DNA of 49,340 bases from positions 1 through 49,340 of the forward strand of contig CALXIP010000027.1 of NCBI GenBank assembly GCA_944388395.1, written 5' to 3'. This document shows positions 43,335 through 49,340 of this stretch, in pieces (the stretch's first letter is position 1; every line of letters starts with the position of its first letter). The position numbers and the translations under genes are program-made. Origin of the DNA: an uncultured Ruthenibacterium sp. Lineage in GTDB: Bacteria; Bacillota; Clostridia; Oscillospirales; Ruminococcaceae. The notes beneath the pieces were generated by a model. That model ran no database searches. It saw only the letters and a program-made list of their open reading frames with translations, and had not been told where the DNA came from.

Positions 43335-44246
43335 ATGGGCTTTTTTGATAAATTGGGTGCCAGCCTGAAAAAAACACGTGATTCTATTTTTGAAACCATC
43401 GGCAGTATGGTCACAGCAAGTGAGATTACCGATGACATGTATGACGATTTGGAAGAGCAGCTGATTCTGGCCGATACCGGTGTGGATGTAGCGATGGACC
43501 TGGTGGAGCAGCTTCGTAAAAAGGTGCGGGCAGAACATCTGAAAACGGGTGAACAGGCGTTGGCTGCTTTAAAGGAACTGATCCGGGATATGCTGGCTGC
43601 CGATGCGGAAATGGATTTGTCCGGCTCTCCCGCTGTTATTCTGGTCATTGGCGTCAATGGTGTGGGCAAAACGACCTCCATTGCCAAACTGGCACATCTC
43701 TATAAGGAGCAGGGCAAAAGCGTAATGCTGGCGGCGGGTGACACTTTCCGTGCCGCAGCTTCCGAACAGCTGGGCGTTTGGGCGCAGCGGGCGGGTGTTC
43801 CTATGGTGCGTCACAATGAAGGTGCGGACCCCGCTGCGGTCATTTTTGACGCGGTGCAATCTGCGGCGGCCAAAAAGATCGACATTGTCATCTGTGATAC
43901 GGCCGGACGTCTGCACAATAAGAAAAATTTGATGGCGGAGCTTTCCAAAATCAGCCGTGTGGTGAACAAAGCCTGCGAGAGCGCAAGTGTGGAGACTCTT
44001 TTGGTGCTGGATGCAATCACCGGGCAGAACGCCATCAATCAGGCCAGCCAGTTTATTGATGCGGCGGGCGCAACCGGTGTGGTCTTGACCAAACTGGACG
44101 GGACGGCCAAAGGCGGAGCGGTCATTTCCATCAAGGCAAAACTGGGGCTCCCGGTTCGCTTTGTGGGAGTCGGTGAAGGTTTGGACGATTTGATGCCCTT
44201 TGATCCGGATGCATTTGCGGATGCCCTTTTTATGCGGGAAACCTGA
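43335..44246 (+). CDS. ftsY: Signal recognition particle receptor FtsY
   Basis: A 303-residue GTPase that docks SRP-bound ribosomes at the membrane. It consists almost only of the NG domain, without the long acidic N-terminus of E. coli FtsY, as is usual in Gram-positives. The P-loop is GVNGVGKT (residues 106-113); [16 protein letters not shown] and [10 protein letters not shown] complete the GTPase. GGAGG precedes the ATG. Confidence 0.97.
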   Translation: MGFFDKLGASLKKTRDSIFETIGSMVTASEITDDMYDDLEEQLILADTGVDVAMDLVEQLRKKVRAEHLKTGEQALAALKELIRDMLAADAEMDLSGSPAVILVIGVNGVGKTTSIAKLAHLYKEQGKSVMLAAGDTFRAAASEQLGVWAQRAGVPMVRHNEGADPAAVIFDAVQSAAAKKIDIVICDTAGRLHNKKNLMAELSKISRVVNKACESASVETLLVLDAITGQNAINQASQFIDAAGATGVVLTKLDGTAKGGAVISIKAKLGLPVRFVGVGEGLDDLMPFDPDAFADALFMRET

Positions 44247-44250
44247 TTTT

Positions 44251-44280
44251 TTGACCCTGTTTTCGAAAAAATTTCATATT
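44251..44280 (+). promoter_or_regulatory. Possible promoter before rdgB
   Basis: TTGACC, an 18-base spacer and CATATT in the 45-base gap after ftsY. The -10 matches four of six positions, so this is a weak candidate. Confidence 0.3.
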
Positions 44281-44291
44281 TGAGGTGTATT

Positions 44292-44969
44292 ATGGAATTT
44301 GTTGCTGCGACGAATAACGCACATAAGCTCAAAGAGATGCGCCGAATTCTTGAGCGCATGGGGCATACGGTTCTCAGCCAAAAAGAAGCGGGCGTATCCC
44401 TTGATCCTGAGGAAAACGGGACTACTTTTTCAGAAAATGCATGCATCAAAGCGCAGGCTATATGTGAAGCATGTCAAAAACCGACGGTAGCGGATGACTC
44501 AGGCTTGTGCGTTGAGGCATTGAACGGTGCCCCGGGTGTTTACTCTGCCCGTTATTGCGGTCGGCATGGCGACGATGGGGCCAATAATCAGAAATTGATG
44601 CAGGAAATGACGAATGTGCCGCCGCACAAGCGCGGTGCGAAGTTTGTCAGTGCAATCTGCATTTGGCTTCCCAATCAGCGGCATGCGGTCTTTGAAGGCG
44701 AATGCCGTGGTTCCATTGGATTTGAAGAGCGTGGAGAAAACGGGTTTGGGTATGATCCGCTGTTTATCCCCGATGAAGTGGGAATTCCGGGAACAGGCGA
44801 GACATTACCCAATGTTTCGCGTCGCACCTACGCGGAGCTCAGTGCAGATGAGAAAGATGCCATCAGTCACCGGGGCCGCGCACTGCAGTTGTTGGAAGCG
44901 CAGCTGCCTGATTTTCTTGCGGATGCAAGCATCATCGGTATGGCGTCCGGTCCGGCACAGTCCCTTTGA
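44292..44969 (+). CDS. rdgB: XTP/dITP pyrophosphatase (HAM1/RdgB)
   Basis: A 225-residue house-cleaning enzyme that hydrolyses non-canonical purine nucleotides such as dITP and XTP. It starts with [11 protein letters not shown] and carries [33 protein letters not shown] and ISHRGRAL. The last ~20 residues run past the usual family end. The ATG at 44292 has GAGGTG upstream; an in-frame TTG at 44280 overlaps that site. It is followed 31 bases later by yhbY. Confidence 0.96.
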   Translation: MEFVAATNNAHKLKEMRRILERMGHTVLSQKEAGVSLDPEENGTTFSENACIKAQAICEACQKPTVADDSGLCVEALNGAPGVYSARYCGRHGDDGANNQKLMQEMTNVPPHKRGAKFVSAICIWLPNQRHAVFEGECRGSIGFEERGENGFGYDPLFIPDEVGIPGTGETLPNVSRRTYAELSADEKDAISHRGRALQLLEAQLPDFLADASIIGMASGPAQSL

Positions 44970-45000
44970 ACGAAACAATAAAATGGAGAGGAATCAAACT

Positions 45001-45303
45001 ATGCTGACAAGTAAGCAACGCGCGATCCTGCGCAGAGAAGCGCAGAACCTGGATGTGGTTTTTCAGGTGGGAAAAGGTGAGATCGATGAAACATTGGTCA
45101 ACTCCACACTGGAGTGCCTGAATGCAAGAGAACTGATCAAAATGCGGGTTTTGGAATCCAGCATGTATTCCGCGAAAGAAGCGGCTGCGATTTTGGCGGA
45201 GAAGACTGGTGCGGACAGCGTCCAGGTAATCGGCTCCAAGTTCGTTTTGTACAAACAAAAGAAAAAGGACAGCCGGTATGCGGATTTAATCGCAGTCAAA
45301 TGA
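45001..45303 (+). CDS. yhbY: YhbY/CRS1-domain RNA-binding protein
   Basis: A 100-residue protein made of one CRM (CRS1-YhbY) domain, with LTSKQRAILRREAQ at the start and the VGKGEIDETL loop in place of GKxGxT-type sequences. Members associate with pre-50S ribosomes. The ATG at 45001 has GGAGAGG upstream. Its stop overlaps the nadD start (ATGA), the usual yhbY-nadD-yqeK-rsfS group of Firmicutes. Confidence 0.92.
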   Translation: MLTSKQRAILRREAQNLDVVFQVGKGEIDETLVNSTLECLNARELIKMRVLESSMYSAKEAAAILAEKTGADSVQVIGSKFVLYKQKKKDSRYADLIAVK

Positions 45304-45917
45304 GCCGCCGGATTTTGCTGTTTGGGGGAACATTTGATCCGCCCCACAACGGCCATATGGAATTGCTGCGTGGTGCGATGGCTGCAGTACAGCCCGATCT
45401 TGTGGTGGTAGAGCCTGCGGGTACTCCACCGCACAAGCATGCAAGTGCCACGCCGGCAGGAATTCGGCTGGCAATGTGTCAGTGTTTTTTAGACGTGGAC
45501 AGGCAGATCTTGCTGGATGATACGGAGATTTTGCGCGGCGGGAAAAGTTATACGCTGGATACCGTAAATGAAATGTATCGTCGTTATCCTGATGGGACAC
45601 TTTACTTTTCCATGGGAAGCGATATGCTCCTCTATTTCCGAAAATGGCACGGCTACCGGGAACTTCTTCAGAAAATGGTCCTGGTGGTTCACAGTCGTCG
45701 GGGAGAAGATGTGCAGCCTCTGCATGCTTTTGCGCGCGACTTGGAACAGGAGGGCGGGCGGATTTTGTTTGCACCCGCCCGTATTTTGGAAATCTCCAGC
45801 ACCCAGATTCGAAGCAGGGTTCAGAGGGGTGAGCCTTTGGATGGACTGGTGCCTGCAAGCGTAGAAGAAATGATCGATCGGTACGCTTTGTATCAGCCGG
45901 AAGAAAGGGAAGTGTAA
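45300..45917 (+). CDS. nadD: Nicotinate-nucleotide adenylyltransferase
   Basis: A 205-residue nucleotidyltransferase that makes deamido-NAD from nicotinate mononucleotide and ATP. GGTFDPPHNGHM (residues 9-20) and ISSTQIRSR are the family signatures. The ATG at 45300 overlaps the yhbY stop by 4 bases, so the genes are translationally coupled. yqeK starts 5 bases after its stop. Confidence 0.96.
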   Translation: MSRRILLFGGTFDPPHNGHMELLRGAMAAVQPDLVVVEPAGTPPHKHASATPAGIRLAMCQCFLDVDRQILLDDTEILRGGKSYTLDTVNEMYRRYPDGTLYFSMGSDMLLYFRKWHGYRELLQKMVLVVHSRRGEDVQPLHAFARDLEQEGGRILFAPARILEISSTQIRSRVQRGEPLDGLVPASVEEMIDRYALYQPEEREV

Positions 45918-45922
45918 ATTTC

Positions 45923-46513
45923 ATGATTTCCGTTCAGGAAGCCAAGCGTTTGGCGAAAAAGAATCTCAGTGAAAAGCGCTATGAGCATACCAGCAATGTG
46001 AAAAAGCTGGCGGTGGAATTGGCTCGCCGCAATGGCGTGGATGAGGACAAAGCAGCTTTGGCGGCTTATCTGCATGACATCGCAAAGGAGCTGCCGAAGG
46101 ATCGGTTGTTGCAGATTTTGCGCGAAAATGATATAATGTCTGATAATGCACTGCAACGTGCGCCTGCTGTTTGGCATGGTATCGTTGCGGCCATTTTGGC
46201 GAAAACAGAGTATGGTATTGAGGATGAGGAGATTTTGTCTGCAATTCGATGCCATACAACGGGTAAGTTGAACATGAGCAAATTGGACAAGATTATTTAT
46301 ATGGCAGATATGGCCAGTTACGAGAGAAACTATCCGGAGGCGGCTTCGCTGCGTGCGCATGTCCTGGAAAATTTGGACCGTGGTACGATCGAAGGCTTGG
46401 GAATGTCCATCGCCTGGCTGAAGGCTGGCGGTAAGAATGTAGATGAGTATTCGCTGGCCGCTTATGCGCAACAGCGCCAGCAATATTACGGCGGAGCAGG
46501 AGTCTCTTTTTAA
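45923..46513 (+). CDS. yqeK: HD-domain hydrolase YqeK (Ap4A-type phosphohydrolase)
   Basis: A 196-residue HD-family metal hydrolase. The histidine and HD ligands are in YEHTSNVKKLAVEL and AAYLHDIAKELP; WHG, CHTTGKLNMSKLDKIIYMADM follow. YqeK homologues split diadenosine tetraphosphate symmetrically into two ADP. It belongs to the nadD-yqeK-rsfS group, interrupted here by an LCP gene, an arrangement I believe is common in Clostridia. Confidence 0.94.
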   Translation: MISVQEAKRLAKKNLSEKRYEHTSNVKKLAVELARRNGVDEDKAALAAYLHDIAKELPKDRLLQILRENDIMSDNALQRAPAVWHGIVAAILAKTEYGIEDEEILSAIRCHTTGKLNMSKLDKIIYMADMASYERNYPEAASLRAHVLENLDRGTIEGLGMSIAWLKAGGKNVDEYSLAAYAQQRQQYYGGAGVSF

Positions 46514-46576
46514 AATTTGAAAGCTGTCCGCTAAAGACCGTACGGAAAACAGACTGCCCATGGAGGGGAATTTCTA

Positions 46577-47971
46577 TTGAGAAATACAAACAGACCTCGT
46601 CAGATCAACCTTTCCCGCGCACAGCGCGCACCGCGCCGCTCCAGTGCGGCCAGCGCTGCAAGCCGAAAAGCATATGACCAGGCCGCTGAGCGGCCGGTGC
46701 ATCGTTCGTCTGCTGCGCCGTCTGCAGCTCGCAGCGGAGCATCTGCTGCGCAGCGTTCCCGTACGGCTCAGCCCGTGCGCAGCAATTCAGCGCGAGCGGC
46801 GGATCCGCATGCTCCCGTTACCAGTCGACGCAGAAAGAAAAAGACTAGTACGGGCAAAAAGGTATTGGCGGCTTTTTTAGTTGTGGTACTGATGGTGACA
46901 GGCGCATTGGGTGCATTTTATTGGTATGTGGCCGATTCTCTGAAGCCGCAGGAAAGCGGTTCTCTGACGGAAGAAATCGCCACACCGCCGGAGTACGGTA
47001 AGGATTTGACCAATATTCTTGTGCTGGGAATCGACTATGATGACAACCCCGAAGAAGAGGCGTTGGGCGTACAGCGAAGCAAGAATGGCAATACGGATAT
47101 GATTCTGTATGTGCAGTTCAACAAAACGGAAAATACGGTGCACATGCTGCAAATTCCTCGTGATACCTATGTGGGAACCGATTTGCCCACTGGCGGCACC
47201 GGACGCATCAATGCCTTGTACGCACACGGGGAAGATCAGGAGAACCGTGTACAGAATCTGGCACAGGTTTTGTATGATCAGCTGAAATTGCCGGTGGACG
47301 ATTATGTCGTTATCGATATGCAGATGCTGAAGGGAATGATGACTGCGCTGGGCGATCAGTTCGCACTGGAAGTTTATATCCCGGTTACGATGGAATACAA
47401 TGGCAGCCGTCTGGAACAGGGTTACCATTGGCTTCAGGGCGAAGAGCTGGAATTTTTCCTCCGGCAGCGCAAGGACTCCAGCGCTACACCTCGTGGTGAC
47501 TTGGACCGTTTGAACAATCAGCGTTACTTCTATGCCGCCCTGTTTAAGTACATGATGACGATGAGCTGGCAGGAAATGGTGAAGCTGATGCCGGTATTCC
47601 TGCAGTATGTGGAAACGGATATCAGTCCGTTGGACTGTGCTGCATTGGGCGTGGCGGCACTGAACGTGCCGGCAGAGAACATTTTGATGGGCCGCTTGCC
47701 GGTGTATGGAACGCAGGTGAAAGCGGACGGGGTCAACTGGGTATCCGGTATTGCAATTCAGGAAACTGCGGATTTCCTCAATGAGTATTTCCGCCCGGCA
47801 GACGCTCCGGTCAGCGCAGAAGAGCTGAACATTCAGCTGCCGGCACCTGTTTCGGAAATGGGCGCTGTGGTAGATCCCGAAATGAGCCAGATGGGCACCG
47901 ATGGTACGGTTGCCGACTTTGACGAGACGCAGGATGCTGTTGCCAGTGGAAGTACGCAGCCGGCGGCATAA
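46577..47971 (+). CDS. LytR-CpsA-Psr (LCP) family glycopolymer-peptidoglycan ligase
   Basis: A 464-residue membrane protein that joins lipid-linked wall glycopolymers to peptidoglycan. A long cytoplasmic tail (1-92) rich in Arg, Ser and Ala ends in RRRKKK, followed by one membrane helix (about 96-117) and the outer LCP domain with ILVLGIDYDD, NGNTDMILYVQ, MLQIPRDTYV and FLRQRKD with arginines for pyrophosphate binding. It starts at TTG with GGAGGGG 8 bases upstream. It could act on the polymer made by the 4056-15075 operon, though nothing links them directly. Confidence 0.93.
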   Translation: MRNTNRPRQINLSRAQRAPRRSSAASAASRKAYDQAAERPVHRSSAAPSAARSGASAAQRSRTAQPVRSNSARAADPHAPVTSRRRKKKTSTGKKVLAAFLVVVLMVTGALGAFYWYVADSLKPQESGSLTEEIATPPEYGKDLTNILVLGIDYDDNPEEEALGVQRSKNGNTDMILYVQFNKTENTVHMLQIPRDTYVGTDLPTGGTGRINALYAHGEDQENRVQNLAQVLYDQLKLPVDDYVVIDMQMLKGMMTALGDQFALEVYIPVTMEYNGSRLEQGYHWLQGEELEFFLRQRKDSSATPRGDLDRLNNQRYFYAALFKYMMTMSWQEMVKLMPVFLQYVETDISPLDCAALGVAALNVPAENILMGRLPVYGTQVKADGVNWVSGIAIQETADFLNEYFRPADAPVSAEELNIQLPAPVSEMGAVVDPEMSQMGTDGTVADFDETQDAVASGSTQPAA

Positions 47972-47993
47972 TGGAAGAAAGTTAGGAGAGTTT

Positions 47994-48347
47994 ATGGAAC
48001 CCAAGGATTTGGCGATTCAGATCGCCGCAATTTTGGATAAGAAAAAAGCTACGCGCGTGAAAGTGCTGCGCGTCCACGACCTCACGGTGATGGCGGATTA
48101 TTTTGTCATTGCATCCGGCACGTCTTCGACTCACGTGAAGAGTTTGGCAGAAGAGGCAGAATTTCAGCTGAAGGAACAGGGAATCGCACCCATCCGAACG
48201 GAAGGATTCAATACACAGAATTGGTTTATTCTGGACTACGGCAGTGTGATTGTCCATGTGTTCAGCCCGGATGCACGCGAGTTTTATGATTTGGATCATC
48301 TTTGGGCGGACGGCGAAAACGTGCCGCTGGATTTTGTGGAAGAATAA
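47994..48347 (+). CDS. rsfS: Ribosomal silencing factor RsfS
   Basis: A 117-residue protein that binds L14 on the 50S subunit and blocks subunit joining in starved cells. It shows [24 protein letters not shown] and [15 protein letters not shown]...[10 protein letters not shown], as in Iojap/YbeB. AGGAGAG precedes the ATG. It follows the LCP gene by 22 bases. Confidence 0.96.
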   Translation: MEPKDLAIQIAAILDKKKATRVKVLRVHDLTVMADYFVIASGTSSTHVKSLAEEAEFQLKEQGIAPIRTEGFNTQNWFILDYGSVIVHVFSPDAREFYDLDHLWADGENVPLDFVEE

Positions 48348-48403
48348 GGCAGATACGCGGGTGTCAGCCCGTGTGGGATAAATCTTTTTTGGATGTGAAA
48401 AAT

Positions 48404-49340
48404 ATGAAGTACGATTTTAAACAAGTCGAGCAGAAATGGCAGAAGATTTGGGACGAGGAACATACCTTTGCGGCCAAACAGGATTATACCCTTCCGAAAT
48501 ACTACGCACTGGTAGAATTTCCGTATCCTTCCGGACAGGGCCTGCATGTAGGCCATCCGCGCAGCTATACGGCGCTGGATATTGCGGCGCGTAAAAAACG
48601 GTTGCAGGGCTATAATGTGCTGTACCCCATGGGCTGGGATGCTTTTGGTCTGCCCACGGAAAACTATGCGATGAAAAACCACATCCACCCGGAAATCGTC
48701 ACCGCTAAAAATGTGGCTCGCTTTAAAAGCCAGCTGAAAAGCCTTGGTCTGTCTTTTGATTGGGACCGTGAGATCAATACCACCGATCCCAATTATTACA
48801 AATGGACCCAGTGGATCTTTTTGCAGCTGTACAAAAAGGGTTTGGCTTATAAAAAAGAGATGAACGTGAACTGGTGCCCTTCCTGTAAGGTAGTACTGGC
48901 AAACGAAGAGGTTGTAGACGGCAAGTGTGAGCGGTGCGGCGCTCAGACCACGCACAAGGTCAAGAGTCAGTGGATGCTGAAAATCACCGCTTATGCGGAC
49001 CGTCTCGTGGACGATCTGGATGATTTGGATTACATTCCCCGCGTAAAAACGCAGCAGAAAAACTGGATTGGCCGCAGCCATGGTGCTGAGGTGAAGTTTA
49101 AAACCACTGCAGGAGACGAGTTGTTGATTTACACGACCCGTCCGGATACCCTGTTCGGGGCAACCTACATGGTCATTGCGCCGGAACATCCTGCCATTGA
49201 GAAGTGGGCAGACCGGATCCGCAATATGGATGAGGTAAAAGCTTATCAGGCAGAAGCGGCCAAGAAAAGCGATTTTGAACGTTCAGAGCTTGCAAAAGAG
49301 AAAACCGGCGTAAAACTCGACGGTGTGAGTGCGATCAATC
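48404..49340 (+). CDS. leuS: Leucine--tRNA ligase, 3' partial
   Basis: The first 312 codons of a class I aminoacyl-tRNA synthetase that charges tRNA-Leu; it runs off the window end. The HIGH-type motif is HVGH (residues 48-51) in [34 protein letters not shown], a zinc-knuckle-like CPSC...CERCG, and the start of the editing (CP1) domain ([14 protein letters not shown]) are present. The ATG at 48404 has only a weak ribosome site; an in-frame GTG at 48395 is an alternative. No T-box leader is visible in the 56-base gap after rsfS. Confidence 0.96.
   Translation, partial: MKYDFKQVEQKWQKIWDEEHTFAAKQDYTLPKYYALVEFPYPSGQGLHVGHPRSYTALDIAARKKRLQGYNVLYPMGWDAFGLPTENYAMKNHIHPEIVTAKNVARFKSQLKSLGLSFDWDREINTTDPNYYKWTQWIFLQLYKKGLAYKKEMNVNWCPSCKVVLANEEVVDGKCERCGAQTTHKVKSQWMLKITAYADRLVDDLDDLDYIPRVKTQQKNWIGRSHGAEVKFKTTAGDELLIYTTRPDTLFGATYMVIAPEHPAIEKWADRIRNMDEVKAYQAEAAKKSDFERSELAKEKTGVKLDGVSAIN

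Noticed and set aside
41304..43538. A 744-codon open frame antisense to smc.
   Set aside because: It mirrors the smc coding frame and shows no domain or ribosome site; smc is certain.
48348..48403. Possible T-box or terminator before leuS.
   Set aside because: Only a small 7-bp stem with a G-T pair is present and no T tract follows it directly. The 56 bases are too few for a T-box.

Overview
This window looks like chromosomal core DNA from an anaerobic, Gram-positive member of the Firmicutes, most likely class Clostridia. A Ruminococcaceae/Oscillospiraceae-type genome is my best guess, from gene content and a G+C content that looks slightly above 50% (not computed). Supporting signs are AddAB instead of RecBCD, an LtaS-like polymerase, an LCP ligase, the smc-ftsY and infC-rpmI-rplT arrangements, a PerR/Fur regulator beside a rubrerythrin, and mostly GGAGG-type ribosome binding sites with several TTG starts. 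Coding density is high. There is no gene-free stretch over about 230 bases, and I saw no tRNA, rRNA, CRISPR array, insertion sequence or prophage.

Left part (1-4044, plus strand): the end of a PLP-dependent YnbB-like gene, cysS, a terminator, then trxA-trxB. The thioredoxin has an unusual CVYC active site. A strong bidirectional terminator closes trxB and the facing operon.

Accessory region (4056-15075, minus strand): nine genes that read as a cell-surface glycopolymer operon. In transcription order they are an LtaS-like membrane phosphotransferase with a large extra outer domain, capE-capF-capG homologues (UDP-N-acetyl-L-fucosamine synthesis), a WbuB/CapM-like glycosyltransferase, a family 2 glycosyltransferase paired with a DUF2304 membrane protein, an MBOAT O-acyltransferase and an SGNH-like partner. 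The LtaS-like/GT2/DUF2304 set resembles GacH, GacI and GacJ of the streptococcal group A carbohydrate. The MBOAT/SGNH pair suggests an added O-acyl group. This is the most interesting region.

Middle part (15185-24364, plus): pepT-ppa; a 49-residue membrane peptide with its own promoter and terminator; a pentapeptide-repeat protein, rimM and trmD; HPr; uvrC; rsmD-coaD and a coiled-coil protein; then a perR-like gene with a palindromic operator, followed by rubrerythrin.

Right part (24420-49340, plus): addB-addA; infC-rpmI-rplT behind a structured leader, with infC starting at ATA; an rRNA methyltransferase, dprA, topA and trmFO; plsX-rnc-smc-ftsY, without the fatty-acid and acpP genes that often sit between plsX and rnc; rdgB, yhbY, nadD, yqeK, an LCP ligase, rsfS, and the 5' part of leuS, which runs off the end.
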